DNA of 64,000 nt from Halomonas sp. JB37 (GCF_002332255.1 NZ_NRGW01000001.1:1922001-1986000), one strand, 5' to 3'; shown: positions 37,633 through 47,623, numbered from the stretch's first letter. The notes: a model not told the origin generated them from the letters alone. Numbers and translations: made by a program.

Positions 37633-39186
37633 ATGTCTGAACCGTCTATTATTCAGCAAAATAGTATTGGGGCTGCTTTAAGTCGCAGCGCTCGAAAGTA
37701 TCCGCATCAGTTGGCACTGGTATTTGGTGAACGTGAGTGGCGCTATCTTGAGCTCAGTCAAGCCGCCAATCGGGTGGCTAATGGCTTGCTGGCAGCAGGC
37801 CTCGTACCAGGTGATAGATTGGCCGTTTATGGCAAAAACTCTGACGCATATGTGATTGCTTGGTTGGCAGCTACCAAGGCAGGTTTAGTGCATGTGCCTA
37901 TTAACTTTGCGCTAAGCAGCGAGGAGTTGCGCTACATTCTTGAACAGTCGGGTGCCATGGGCTTGCTGAGTGATATAAGTCTTGCTAGCAAAGTGAATGC
38001 CGCGACAGAGGGGTTGAATTTGGCCCTGATGGGAACGCTACACGCTGAGCAGGAGAGTACTGCCGGCAGTTTTGATGTGCTAAGGCATGCGAGATCAGCA
38101 GCACTTAGCCAAGAGCCAGACGCTGCAGTCGATGGCGCCAGTCTCGCTCAACTACTTTATACCTCGGGCACCACCGCGGCGCCCAAAGCCGCCATGATGA
38201 CGCATCAAGCATTAATGGCCGAATACATGGCCTGCATGGTCGAGCTGGATATTAAGAGCAATGACGCCATGCTCGCCGCGTTGCCGCTTTACCATTCAGC
38301 GCAAATGCACGTTTTTCTAATGCCCGCGCTGTTATTGGGCGCTACCGTCTATTTGCTTGAAGCGCCGCTTCCTGAGCTATGTTTAAGCGCCATGTCTAAC
38401 CACAAGGTCGCATCTTTTTTTGCCCCGCCAACGGTCTGGATCAGCTTGCTACGCCATGCTGAATTTGACCGCTTTGACTTAAGTGCCCTCAACAAAGCGT
38501 ATTACGGTGCCTCGATTATGCCGGTGCCGGTACTGGAGGAGCTGCAGCAGCGCATACCGGGCGTAGGGCTATACAACTGCTATGGGCAGAGCGAAATTGC
38601 CCCGTTAGCCACCGTTCTGCGTCCTGAAGAGCATGCCGCGAGGCCTGCTTCCGCCGGGCGGCCCATATTGACGGTGGAGACGCGCATCGTCGACCTAGAC
38701 ATGAATGACGTACCTTCCGGCGAGCATGGAGAGATTGTCCATCGCTCACCGCAGCTTATGAAAGGGTACTGGGACAAAGCAGCGATGACAGAAGAAGCCT
38801 TCCTGGGAGACTGGTTTCATTCTGGCGACGTGGGTTACTTCGATGAGGCAGGCTATCTTTATGTCGTCGATCGCATTAAGGATGTGATCAATACCGGTGG
38901 CGTACTGGTGGCCAGTCGTGAAGTAGAGGAGGGGCTCTTTAAGCACCCTGCGGTATCGGAAGTTGCTGTCATCGGTCAGCCGGATGAGAAGTGGATTGAA
39001 GCTATCACCGCCGTGGTGGTTCTAAAAGAAGGCCAGTTGGTCAGCGAGGAAGCGCTGATTCATCACGCCAAAACGTTAATGGCGCCTTATAAAGTGCCTA
39101 AGCACATTGTCTTTACCGATGCGTTACCCAAGAGCACCGCTGGAAAAATCCTCAAGCGCCATCTACGTCAAGAGCTTAAGCCATGA
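37633..39186 (+). CDS. AMP-forming acyl-CoA synthetase (long/medium-chain type)
   Basis: This 517-residue adenylate-forming ligase converts a free acid to acyl-CoA. Motifs are YTSGTTAAPKAAMMTH (P-loop), YNCYGQSEIAPLATVL (adenine pocket), WFHSGDVGYFDEAGYLYVVDRIKDVI (hinge) and LPKSTAGKILKRHLRQEL (catalytic Lys). It overlaps the following acyl-CoA dehydrogenase start by four bases (ATGA), a sign of coupled synthesis. It belongs to a catabolic cluster running to 43270. Confidence 0.9.
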   Translation: MSEPSIIQQNSIGAALSRSARKYPHQLALVFGEREWRYLELSQAANRVANGLLAAGLVPGDRLAVYGKNSDAYVIAWLAATKAGLVHVPINFALSSEELRYILEQSGAMGLLSDISLASKVNAATEGLNLALMGTLHAEQESTAGSFDVLRHARSAALSQEPDAAVDGASLAQLLYTSGTTAAPKAAMMTHQALMAEYMACMVELDIKSNDAMLAALPLYHSAQMHVFLMPALLLGATVYLLEAPLPELCLSAMSNHKVASFFAPPTVWISLLRHAEFDRFDLSALNKAYYGASIMPVPVLEELQQRIPGVGLYNCYGQSEIAPLATVLRPEEHAARPASAGRPILTVETRIVDLDMNDVPSGEHGEIVHRSPQLMKGYWDKAAMTEEAFLGDWFHSGDVGYFDEAGYLYVVDRIKDVINTGGVLVASREVEEGLFKHPAVSEVAVIGQPDEKWIEAITAVVVLKEGQLVSEEALIHHAKTLMAPYKVPKHIVFTDALPKSTAGKILKRHLRQELKP

Positions 39187-40343
39187 GCGTGGACCAGGAA
39201 GCAAGCGCGCTGTTCTACAGCATGATTAAGCGCTGTCTCACGAAAGAAGTGGCACCGTTTTACGATCAGTGGGAGGCCTCAGGCGAAATCCCCCGTTCGT
39301 TGTGGCATGCGTTAGGCGCTGCAGGCTTGTTGGGTATTGATCTAGATGAACAAAACGGTGGGTCAGAGGCCGATATTGCGATTACCCAGCTCGTGCTGGA
39401 AGAGCTTTCTCGCCAAGGATTTGGTGGCTTAGCCAGCGCTTATAATATTCACGCCAATATCGTCATGCCTTATGTGCAAACGCTAGGGACGGCCTCACAG
39501 CGCGAGCAGTGGCTGCCAGCCATGGCCCGTGGCGAAATTCTCGGTGCCATTGCCATGACCGAGCCCCATGCCGGTAGCGATCTGGCATCAATGAACACTC
39601 GCGCGAAGCGCACTAATGAAGGCTGGGAGTTAAGCGGCAGCAAAATTTTTATCACCAACGGCCAGTTTGCCGACGTGGTGATTGTGTGTGCCAAGACGGA
39701 TCCTAGCGCTGGCGCAAAAGGCGTTTCTCTGTTTTTAGTCGATACTCATTTGTCGGGCTTTGCACGGGGCAAACCGATCAAAAAAATCGGCCAGCACGCC
39801 AGCGACACCGCCGAGCTTAGCTTTGATCATATTCAGTTGCCTCATGATGCTTTGCTGGGCGAAGAGGGCGCCGGTTTTCGCTACTTAATGCAGGAGCTGC
39901 CGCGCGAACGTCTCGGCGTTGGCGCTCAGGCCTTGGGCGCAGTAGAAGGCGCGTTAGCGCTTACCTTAGCGTATGTGGAGCAGCGCCAAGCATTCGGGCA
40001 ACGCGTGGCTGATTTTCAAAATACTCGTTTTGTCCTGGCTGATATAAAGGCCCAGCTAGACGTCGCACGCGCCTACTTCGAGCACTGCCTCGAAAAATAC
40101 CGCCAAAGGACGATGAGCAGCACCGATGCCGCGATTTTAAAACTGCAGCTAAGTGAGCTGCAGTGCCGAGCGGTGGACCGTTGCCTGCAGCTGTTTGGCG
40201 GCTACGGTTATACGGAGGAATATCCTATATCACGCTTTTATCGAGACGCACGAGTGCAGACTATTTATGCCGGTAGCTCAGAGATCATGAAAGAGGTCAT
40301 TGCACGCTCGCTGCTTGGCAAAGTGGATTCATCGAGTCGCTAA
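39183..40343 (+). CDS. Acyl-CoA dehydrogenase
   Basis: This is a 386-residue flavin enzyme of the standard short form. It has the FAD/substrate motifs AIAMTEPHAGSDLASMNTRA and LSGSKIFITNGQFADVVIV, then QAFGQRVADFQNTRFVLADI, and the C-terminal QLFGGYGYTEEYPISRFYRDARVQTIYAGSSEIMKEVI, which resembles the isovaleryl/long-chain group. It oxidises acyl-CoA to enoyl-CoA, passing electrons to ETF. The start overlaps the upstream ligase stop. No enoyl-CoA hydratase is encoded in this cluster; the FadB protein could supply it. Confidence 0.92.
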   Translation: MSVDQEASALFYSMIKRCLTKEVAPFYDQWEASGEIPRSLWHALGAAGLLGIDLDEQNGGSEADIAITQLVLEELSRQGFGGLASAYNIHANIVMPYVQTLGTASQREQWLPAMARGEILGAIAMTEPHAGSDLASMNTRAKRTNEGWELSGSKIFITNGQFADVVIVCAKTDPSAGAKGVSLFLVDTHLSGFARGKPIKKIGQHASDTAELSFDHIQLPHDALLGEEGAGFRYLMQELPRERLGVGAQALGAVEGALALTLAYVEQRQAFGQRVADFQNTRFVLADIKAQLDVARAYFEHCLEKYRQRTMSSTDAAILKLQLSELQCRAVDRCLQLFGGYGYTEEYPISRFYRDARVQTIYAGSSEIMKEVIARSLLGKVDSSSR

Positions 40344-40389
40344 TAAAGCGTTGCTAAGAATCAGTTAGTTAAGACATGAGAAAATATCT

Positions 40390-41577
40390 ATGCGGTTGGA
40401 TGATGTCGTGATCTTAGCGGGTGCGCGCACCGCTATTGGCAGTTTTGGCGGGTCGCTCTCAAGCATGGCGCCGTTTGAATTGGGGGCGATAACCGCGAAA
40501 GAGGCATTACGGGGCTCTGGTGTTGAGGCTGGTGATATTGACCATTCTGTTTTCGGCCACATTATTACCACAGGCCCTCAAGATGCCTATTTGGCGCGGC
40601 ATATTGCGCTGAACGCTGGCGTGCCCAAGGAAGCCGGTGCCTTCAACGTTAACCGACTGTGTGGATCGGGTGTTCAGGCCGTGGTGTCTGCCGCACAGCA
40701 GATCGTTTTAGGCGATAGTCGTTTGGCGTTAGCGGGCGGTGCTGAATCCATGTCTCGCGGGGCCTATATGTTACCGCCTCCGGCGCGCAACGGTGTGCGT
40801 ATGGGCGATATGGGCATCCAGGACTTAACCTTGGGCATACTTAGCGATCCTTTTGGTAGCGGCCATATGGGATGCACCGCAGAAAACATCGCTAAAAAGT
40901 ATGGATTTACCCGTGAACAGTTGGATCAATTTGCTCTTGAAAGCCACCAAAAGGCGGCTTGGGCAATAGCGGAAGGTCGCTTTGATGCTCAAATTGTACC
41001 GATAGAAATAAGCCAAGATAAGCAGACGGTGCGTTTCTGTCAGGATGAACACGTGCGCGAAGGTCTCCAGCTAGGCGATTTAACGCGGCTGAAGTCGGCC
41101 TTTCAAAAGGACGGTGTGGTGACCGCAGGCAACGCGTCAGGCATTAATGACGGCGCAGCAACTCTTGTCCTTGCTCACAGAGATGAAGCGAAACGGCGCG
41201 GACTGGTGCCCCGGGCACGCCTACGGGTAGCTACGATGGCGGGTGTTGAGCCATCGCTTATGGGCTTAGGGCCGATTCCCGCGGTTAAGCGCTGCCTGCA
41301 GCAGGCAAGTCTTAGTATTCATGATATTGATGTGATTGAATCAAACGAGGCCTTTGCTGCTCAAGCAATGGCGGTAGCGCAGACGCTAGGCTTTCCACTG
41401 GAAAAGCTCAACCCTAACGGTGGGGCGGTTGCGCTAGGCCATCCAGTGGGCGCGACGGGGGCTATTTTGATTCTCAAAGCGCTGCATGAATTAGAGCGTA
41501 TTAACGGTCGCTACGGCTTGATCACGCTGTGTATTGGCGGCGGTCAAGGTATTGCGCTGCTTATTGAGCGCTGCTAA
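40390..41577 (+). CDS. Acetyl-CoA C-acyltransferase (beta-ketothiolase)
   Basis: This 395-residue thiolase of the catabolic cluster has the nucleophile in NVNRLCGSGVQAVVSAAQQ, NEAFAAQAMAV, GHPVGATGAILIL and the second Cys in LITLCIGGGQGIALLIE. The region GGAESMSRGAYMLP is typical of acetyl-CoA acyltransferases acting on 3-ketoacyl-CoA. It would complete cleavage of the acyl-CoA produced by the neighbouring ligases and dehydrogenase. It lies 46 bp after the dehydrogenase gene. Confidence 0.9.
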   Translation: MRLDDVVILAGARTAIGSFGGSLSSMAPFELGAITAKEALRGSGVEAGDIDHSVFGHIITTGPQDAYLARHIALNAGVPKEAGAFNVNRLCGSGVQAVVSAAQQIVLGDSRLALAGGAESMSRGAYMLPPPARNGVRMGDMGIQDLTLGILSDPFGSGHMGCTAENIAKKYGFTREQLDQFALESHQKAAWAIAEGRFDAQIVPIEISQDKQTVRFCQDEHVREGLQLGDLTRLKSAFQKDGVVTAGNASGINDGAATLVLAHRDEAKRRGLVPRARLRVATMAGVEPSLMGLGPIPAVKRCLQQASLSIHDIDVIESNEAFAAQAMAVAQTLGFPLEKLNPNGGAVALGHPVGATGAILILKALHELERINGRYGLITLCIGGGQGIALLIERC

Positions 41578-41617
41578 AGAAGCTCGCCGCAACAAGAACA
41601 AGCGAAAAGGAGTTTTA

Positions 41618-43270
41618 ATGTCCACGATCACACCAAAAATGTTACCGGCAACGGCGTCGGCCACCAATCCATCTCTAATGATTGGCGACTTGCTGGACGC
41701 GGGTGTTCGCATGGCCGGCGATAATCAAATCGTATATCGAGACCAAAGCCGCCACGATTACGGGCGTTTTCGCGAGCGAGTCCATCAACTGGCCCACGTG
41801 CTGACTGCCCAGGGTGTTAAAGCGGGTGATGTGGTGGCCGTGTTAGATTGGGATAGCCATCGTTATCTGGAGTGTTTTTTTGCGATTCCAATGATTGGCG
41901 CAGTGCTGCATACGGTCAATGTACGCTTGGCGCCGGAGCAAGTTCTTTACACCATGGAGCACGCCGAAGACGCTTTTGTTATCCTGCATGAAGAGTTCAT
42001 ATCGCTGATTGAGCCGCTGGCCGATAAACTTCCCTTAGTACGTGGCTACCTGCTGTGCCAAGACGCGTCACAGGCTCTTAATACCACTCTTCCTGTTGTT
42101 GGTGAGTTCGAATCGCTGTTAAGTGAGCAGCCCACTGACTATGCATTCCCTCGCTTTGATGAAAACGCCGTGGCGACCTTGTTTTACACGACGGGCACCA
42201 CGGGCAACCCTAAAGGGGTTTTCTTTACCCATCGCCAATTGGTATTACATACCTTAAGCGAGGCGAGTGCGTTCCAAGCGCCAGGTTTTGAGCTGTTGAA
42301 TCGAGACAAGGTATATATGCCTATTACACCCATGTTTCACGTGCATGCCTGGGGCGTGCCTTATACGGCTACGCTGATGGGGGCTACCCAGGTCTACCCG
42401 GGGCGATATGAGCCAGAAATGCTGGTGAAACTGCTGGTCAGCGAAAAGGTCGATTTTTCACACTGTGTACCGACGCTATTAAACATGGTGGTTAGCGCTG
42501 AGGCGGTTGCCTCAAAACAGATTGATCTCACTGGTTGGAAGGTGCTGGTGGGTGGCAGTGCGCTAACGCAATCGTTGGCAAGCAAGGCCTGGGAACTTGG
42601 GATTGATACGCGCAGCGCCTATGGCATGTCGGAAACCTGTCCACTGCTGACCGCCGGGATTTTGCCCCAGGATATCGCCACCGCCGATTTTGCGACCCAA
42701 CTGCCCTGGCGCTGTAAAGCGGGGCTGCCCATTCCTTTGGTTAGGCTGCAGGTTGTTGATTCCAACGATGAGCCGCTACAGCAGGATGGTAAAAGCATCG
42801 GCGAAGTGCGCGTCCAGGCGCCTTGGTTGACTCAAGCCTATTTTAAAGAAGAGGCGCGCAGCACCGAGCTATGGCGCGATGGTTGGCTTCACACCGGAGA
42901 TGTAGGTTCTCTCGATGAACGTGGCTTTCTAACCATTAGCGATCGTATCAAAGATGTTATTAAAACGGGGGGCGAGTGGCTCTCATCGTTAGAGCTTGAA
43001 AGTTATATCAGTCAGTGTCCGGGGATTGCCGAAGTGGCCGTGATCGGCGTCGCCGATGACAAGTGGGGAGAGCGTCCGGCTGCATTGGCTGTAGCCGTCG
43101 ACGCTAACAACCCGCCGACGGTGGCAGATGTACAGGCATTTCTAGAGCAGTTTGTCACCCAGGGAAAACTCAGACGCTGGGCCATTCCGAGCATGATCCG
43201 TTTCGTCGATGAAATCCCCAAGACCAGCGTGGGTAAGCTGGATAAAAAACGTATTCGTAGCGAAGTCTAG
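41618..43270 (+). CDS. AMP-forming fatty-acid--CoA ligase
   Basis: This 550-residue ligase is the second in this cluster. It has FYTTGTTGNPKGVFFTH (P-loop), the metal/adenylate region SAYGMSETCPLLTAG, GWLHTGDVGSLDERGFLTISDRIKDVI, and the C-terminal IPKTSVGKLDKKRIRSEV lysine motif. It resembles the medium/long-chain fatty-acid ligases often called AlkK. The ATG at 41618 has AAAGGAG ahead of it; the longer frame overlaps the thiolase gene and is not used. An AraC-family gene converges on it from the other side. Confidence 0.9.
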   Translation: MSTITPKMLPATASATNPSLMIGDLLDAGVRMAGDNQIVYRDQSRHDYGRFRERVHQLAHVLTAQGVKAGDVVAVLDWDSHRYLECFFAIPMIGAVLHTVNVRLAPEQVLYTMEHAEDAFVILHEEFISLIEPLADKLPLVRGYLLCQDASQALNTTLPVVGEFESLLSEQPTDYAFPRFDENAVATLFYTTGTTGNPKGVFFTHRQLVLHTLSEASAFQAPGFELLNRDKVYMPITPMFHVHAWGVPYTATLMGATQVYPGRYEPEMLVKLLVSEKVDFSHCVPTLLNMVVSAEAVASKQIDLTGWKVLVGGSALTQSLASKAWELGIDTRSAYGMSETCPLLTAGILPQDIATADFATQLPWRCKAGLPIPLVRLQVVDSNDEPLQQDGKSIGEVRVQAPWLTQAYFKEEARSTELWRDGWLHTGDVGSLDERGFLTISDRIKDVIKTGGEWLSSLELESYISQCPGIAEVAVIGVADDKWGERPAALAVAVDANNPPTVADVQAFLEQFVTQGKLRRWAIPSMIRFVDEIPKTSVGKLDKKRIRSEV

Positions 43271-43295
43271 AGTGTCTAAAGTACCTGTCGCGCGA

Positions 43296-44309
43296 TCAGT
43301 GAAGGTTGCCCGCCGTGCGAGCTTTGCGGTAAGCGGCGGGCGAATTGCCTGTCCAGGTTTTAAACGCGCGGCTAAAGCAGGCCAAGTCTTCAAAGCTTAA
43401 TGCTTCGGCAATACTGATGAGTGGCTTTTGACTGCAGGTAAGCGCCTGAACGGCGTAGTCGCGCCGGTACTCATCCTTAACGGCCTGAAAGTGAGTGCCT
43501 TCCTGCTTCAAATGCCGAGCTAATGTGCGCGCCGACATGTGTAGGGCGTCGGCGACGCTGTGCACCGTGCCGGCATTGATAAGATCGCGCGCTAGGTGCT
43601 CACGTACACGGTGCGCCAGTAGGCGGTCCGCAAATGAGACGTAAAACCAATCTGCCGGGGCGCGCTTTAAAAAGGCGCCCAGGTGTTTTTTGGTTTGGCG
43701 TATAGGATGTTCAAGCCATCCTCGATCAATATAAATCGCGGTTTGAGGCTGCTCAAAGCGAACCGTACCTGGGTGGAAGTACAGATAATCAGCACTGTGT
43801 GGCGGCAGGATGTAGGCACACTCCATTAAAATCGGCGGTATTTTACGTGCAATCATCCATGATGCTATACCGTGAAAGAGCTTGAGCATCAGCTCATGAA
43901 TTAAGGTTCTGCTCCCCGCCAAGGGCGCGTGCTCGACCAGGGCCATGCGGGCTAGGTCTCCTTCCAGCGTAAACACGTAGCCAAAGTCATCAAGCAAAAT
44001 GCGGAAGAACTGCGTGTAGCGATGCAGCGCCACCTGTAGATTGGGCGCATCCAGCATCGTTAAGCACAGCAGCTTTAATGTGCCGCCGCGCAGCGGGCGG
44101 GCAAAAAAGCCGGGCGTTTCGTCGTCTAGTTCATGCACCAATAAGCGGTAAAGCTCGGCAAACTGCTCAACCGTTACTCGGCCATGTGGTGCTGCGAGTA
44201 AAAAGGGCGAGATCCCTGCCCGTTCAAGATAGCGAGTAGGCGGGGTTACGGTGATCGGTAAGCCTTTAAATAGCTCATTTACAAAATGCATCGAGACGGT
44301 AACCGTCAC
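43296..44309 (-). CDS. AraC family transcriptional regulator (OruR-like)
   Basis: This is a 337-residue regulator. Residues 1-200 form the ligand-binding domain of the arabinose-binding/OruR type, with YLERAGISPFLLAAPHGRVTVEQFAELYRLL. The C-terminal 100 residues contain the double HTH: SVADALHMSARTLARHLKQEGTHF, then ISIAEALSFEDLACFSRAFKTWTGNSPAAYRK. It sits tail-to-tail with the acyl-CoA cluster (36364-43270) and is the best local candidate for its activator. GTG start; an ATG six codons later is possible. Confidence 0.88.
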   Translation of the reverse strand: MTVTVSMHFVNELFKGLPITVTPPTRYLERAGISPFLLAAPHGRVTVEQFAELYRLLVHELDDETPGFFARPLRGGTLKLLCLTMLDAPNLQVALHRYTQFFRILLDDFGYVFTLEGDLARMALVEHAPLAGSRTLIHELMLKLFHGIASWMIARKIPPILMECAYILPPHSADYLYFHPGTVRFEQPQTAIYIDRGWLEHPIRQTKKHLGAFLKRAPADWFYVSFADRLLAHRVREHLARDLINAGTVHSVADALHMSARTLARHLKQEGTHFQAVKDEYRRDYAVQALTCSQKPLISIAEALSFEDLACFSRAFKTWTGNSPAAYRKARTAGNLH

Positions 44310-44461
44310 TGGCGGGCTGCCTATAGAAAAAGTCTTATCGACGAATTGTTGTTGTACATTGGCAAAACGTTACCACGCTGCCAGTTTTCGCTCCATAGGT
44401 TCCACCCCCTCGGCGCGCGCATGCGTTACACTGTGCGCCTTATGATTAAGGAGGACTCCGC

Positions 44462-46378
44462 GTGGCCCTGTTACGACTCGAACAGCTGCAACTCGCCTAT
44501 GGCACCCATGTACTGCTCAATCGCGCCGATCTGACGGTTGAAAAAGGCGAACGCCTCGCGCTGGTCGGTCGCAATGGCACCGGCAAGTCCACCCTACTAA
44601 AACTGGTAGCGGGCGATATTTTACCCGACGATGGTTCCATCTGGCGTGCCCCCGGTCTCAAGATCGGTGTGCTTGCACAGGAGTTGCCGGAGTCATCCGG
44701 CCTCACTATTTTCGATATGGTCGCCCAAGGGTTGCCCGAAGCCGGTGAACTGCTCTCTGAGTATGATCATCTTATCAATGATCCTGACCCTGATATGGAT
44801 CGCATGGCGACGCTGCAAACGCGCCTGGAAGCTATTGACGGCTGGTCGTATCACCAGCGTATTGATACCGTATTAACCCGTTTGGGCTTACCGCCTGAGG
44901 CGCAAATGAGCGCGCTTTCCGGTGGCTGGCGTCGGCGTGTGGCGCTTGCACGCGCGTTAGTCGCTGAGCCTGATTTGCTGCTGCTCGATGAGCCGACCAA
45001 CCATCTGGACTTAGACACTATTGCTTGGTTAGAAGAACAGCTGCTGTCGTTTAATGGCGCCGTGCTGCTGATTACCCATGACCGGGCATTTTTATCTAAG
45101 TTGGCGACCAGTATTCTGGAGCTGGACCGTGGTCAACTGGGTCGTTACCCCGGTAAGTACGTCGAGTATCAAGCCCGTAAGCAGCACGAGCTTGAAGTTG
45201 AAGCGCGTGAAAATGCCGAGTTTGATAAAAAGTTAGCGCAAGAGGAAGTCTGGATTCGCCAGGGCGTCAAAGCACGGCGTACGCGCAATGAAGGTCGCGT
45301 GCGCGCTTTAGAAGCCATGCGCAATGAGCGCAGTCAGCGTCGTGAGCGCCAAGGCAATGCTAACCTGACGGTAGACCGTGGAGAGCGCACCGGCAAGCGC
45401 ATCGTGGAGCTGAAAGGCGTCACTCAGCGGTTTGGCGATGACGTTGTGCTGCGTGGCATGAATCTCGAAATACTGCGTGGTGACCGAATCGGCTTCTTAG
45501 GGCGCAACGGGGCGGGTAAAACCACGCTGCTGAAAATATTGTTGGGCGAGCTTGAGCCCACCGAGGGCAGTGTTCAGATGGGCACCAATCTGAAGGTGGC
45601 CTATTTTGACCAGCTGCGCGCCGGGCTTGAACTGGACAAAACGGTTTACGACAACGTTGCTCAGGGCAGTGACCGGGTGAGCGTTGGTGGTAAAGATCGC
45701 CATGTGATGAGCTACCTTCAGGACTTCTTGTTCACGCCTGAGCGGGTACGCCAGCCGGTGAAAGCACTTTCCGGTGGTGAATCTAATCGACTTCTGCTCG
45801 CCAAGCTATTTACCCAGCCGGCCAACGTATTAGTGCTCGATGAGCCTACCAACGACCTCGACATGGAAACCCTTGAGCTGCTTGAAGAGCTGCTACTTGA
45901 TTTCGATGGCACGCTGCTGCTGGTATCCCACGACCGAACCTTTATGGATAACGTTGTCACCAGCATGCTGGCCTTTGAAGGCGAGGGCGTGGTGCGTGAA
46001 TATGTGGGCGGCTACACCGACTGGATTCGTCAGGGCGGTAAGCTGCCGCCGGCGCCTTGGGAAGGGGCAGCGCGGCAGCGTACTGAACCGACCTCAGAGG
46101 CGCCCAAAAAAGCGCCTGAAATCTCGGCGGCACCTGCCAAAAAAAGCGTCAAGCTCTCTTACAATTTGCAGCGTGAGTTAGATACGTTGCCCGCTGACAT
46201 TGAACGTTTTGAGGGCGAGGTAGAAACGTTAGAAAATGCGATAGGTGACCCAGCGTTTTATCAGCAGGACGCCGACACCGTCGCAGCTAAGTTGCAGCAG
46301 CTCGAAGCCGTGCAAAAGCAGTTAGAAACAGCGATGGAGCGCTGGATGGAGCTGGAGGCAATGGCCGCAGGAGAGTAA
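44462..46378 (+). CDS. uup: ABC-F family ATPase Uup
   Basis: This 638-residue soluble protein has two ABC ATPase domains and no membrane segment. The domains have Walker A GRNGTGKST and GRNGAGKTT, signatures LSGGWRRRVALARAL and LSGGESNRLLLAKL, and Walker B LLLLDEPTNHLD and VLVLDEPTNDLD. A charged linker and a C-terminal coiled coil (after about residue 555) bind DNA or the ribosome in Uup. The family acts on ribosomes and in genome stability (tolerance of transposon excision). Length equals that of E. coli Uup. GTG start with an AAGGAGG-like site. Confidence 0.92.
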   Translation: MALLRLEQLQLAYGTHVLLNRADLTVEKGERLALVGRNGTGKSTLLKLVAGDILPDDGSIWRAPGLKIGVLAQELPESSGLTIFDMVAQGLPEAGELLSEYDHLINDPDPDMDRMATLQTRLEAIDGWSYHQRIDTVLTRLGLPPEAQMSALSGGWRRRVALARALVAEPDLLLLDEPTNHLDLDTIAWLEEQLLSFNGAVLLITHDRAFLSKLATSILELDRGQLGRYPGKYVEYQARKQHELEVEARENAEFDKKLAQEEVWIRQGVKARRTRNEGRVRALEAMRNERSQRRERQGNANLTVDRGERTGKRIVELKGVTQRFGDDVVLRGMNLEILRGDRIGFLGRNGAGKTTLLKILLGELEPTEGSVQMGTNLKVAYFDQLRAGLELDKTVYDNVAQGSDRVSVGGKDRHVMSYLQDFLFTPERVRQPVKALSGGESNRLLLAKLFTQPANVLVLDEPTNDLDMETLELLEELLLDFDGTLLLVSHDRTFMDNVVTSMLAFEGEGVVREYVGGYTDWIRQGGKLPPAPWEGAARQRTEPTSEAPKKAPEISAAPAKKSVKLSYNLQRELDTLPADIERFEGEVETLENAIGDPAFYQQDADTVAAKLQQLEAVQKQLETAMERWMELEAMAAGE

Positions 46379-46390
46379 GCCCGATAAATT

Positions 46391-46417
46391 AAAAGGCGCC
46401 TTATGGGCGCCTTTTTT
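46391..46417. terminator. Terminator between uup and usp
   Basis: A hairpin with arms AAAAGGCGCC/GGGCGCCTTTT is followed by more T residues, between two convergent genes. Confidence 0.85.
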
Positions 46418-46439
46418 GTTCTTGATAAAGCGGGCTCGA

Positions 46440-46892
46440 TTACTCGTCGGTTTTCTCACCTTTCTTGCCGACGCGAACGGCTAAGACATCGCACTGGGCG
46501 CCATGAAGTACGCCGGTGGAGGTTGAACCCAGCAGCAGAGCAAAGCCATGGCGGCCGTGGGAGCCTACGACAATCAAATCCACGTTATGATCTTCGGCAA
46601 AGCGATGGATCTCGGTGTCGGGCATACCCACTACCACATGCTGATGGGTTTCAGGCACGTGAGGAGCGGCAATTTCAGCCAGGCGCTTTTTGGCATGCTC
46701 ATCCAGCTGGTCTTGAATGCTGGTAAGGTCCATCGGGATATCGCCACCATAGGCAAAGCCAAGCGGTTCAAGCGTGTGCATGATGGATATTTTAGCCCGG
46801 TCATTACGCTCTGCAATGACGACGGCGCGCTCAAGAATTTTGTGCGAGTCTTTGGTTAGGTCAACGGCAACTAAAATGTGGTGATAGCTCAT
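46440..46892 (-). CDS. Universal stress protein, UspA family
   Basis: This is a 150-residue cytosolic protein. It begins YHHILVAVDLTKDSHKILERAV and ends with the ATP-binding-type loop VVGSHGRHGFALLLGSTSTGVLHGAQCDVLAVRV, the G-2x-G-9x-G-S/T pattern of UspA-family members. Made in stress or growth arrest. The ATG has AAGGAG upstream. It is transcribed alone. Confidence 0.92.
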   Translation of the reverse strand: MSYHHILVAVDLTKDSHKILERAVVIAERNDRAKISIMHTLEPLGFAYGGDIPMDLTSIQDQLDEHAKKRLAEIAAPHVPETHQHVVVGMPDTEIHRFAEDHNVDLIVVGSHGRHGFALLLGSTSTGVLHGAQCDVLAVRVGKKGEKTDE

Positions 46893-47045
46893 GGCGTATC
46901 TCCTTGGCAGTGGGTTACAAAGGTACTCTTTGTACGATGATGATGGCCTTTACTTTAGATGGCGTAGCGTTACTTAACAACGACCTATGTCATGGTTTTT
47001 TAGGTTAGCTTAGTCAGTGTGGCTTATGTTGAAGGAAATGTAGAG

Positions 47046-47597
47046 ATGGAATGGTTAATTATTGTCGGTATTGTGATGTTTGTCATCGCGCCCGTGATGT
47101 GGTTGAAGCCCAGCCCGGAGCAAAAGCGTCACTCATTGCTTCGCTCGCAGATCACGCGTCAAGGCGTCACTATTAAGATGGAAAAGCCTCCGCTTCACCA
47201 TTTTAAAGGCACGATGCCAGCTTATCGCTGGCACTATCCGCAAGACGATCCTGGGCCGGATTTTCTGCTGGTAAGAGACAGCAATGCAAGCGAAGCATTA
47301 GCGCCTTTCCATGCCGGTTGGCGCTGGCGAATAGCGCCGCTACGCCCGTTACCTGATAGCGCTACGGTGCATTTAAAAACGTTGCTGGAGCGCTTGCCAC
47401 AGGATGCGCTGGTGGTGCAGTCGACCCAATATACGTTGACGCTATGGTGGTGGGAGTCACAAACGGCGGAACGATTTACGACTTATGTGCCGGTGTTTGA
47501 GCACTTAAGAGATGCGCTGCGTGGCTATGCGGATCGACCCATTACCAAGCCGCTCGGTTTTAAAGAGCAGCCTGGCAGTAGGGAGGCGAAGCCTTAG
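47046..47597 (+). CDS. Hypothetical membrane-anchored protein
   Basis: This is a 183-residue protein with one N-terminal membrane segment (EWLIIVGIVMFVIAPVMWL) and a soluble remainder. The soluble part has the conserved-looking segments LRSQITRQGVTIKMEKPPLHH, AYRWHYPQDDP and TQYTLTLWWWES. I do not recognise a named family. It is found as a lone gene. ATG 47046 is preferred to the earlier in-frame GTG because it directly starts the membrane segment and has GAAGGAAAT before it. Confidence 0.7.
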   Translation: MEWLIIVGIVMFVIAPVMWLKPSPEQKRHSLLRSQITRQGVTIKMEKPPLHHFKGTMPAYRWHYPQDDPGPDFLLVRDSNASEALAPFHAGWRWRIAPLRPLPDSATVHLKTLLERLPQDALVVQSTQYTLTLWWWESQTAERFTTYVPVFEHLRDALRGYADRPITKPLGFKEQPGSREAKP

Positions 47598-47623
47598 GAC
47601 GCGGGCTTGTCTTGAAGAGTCTC

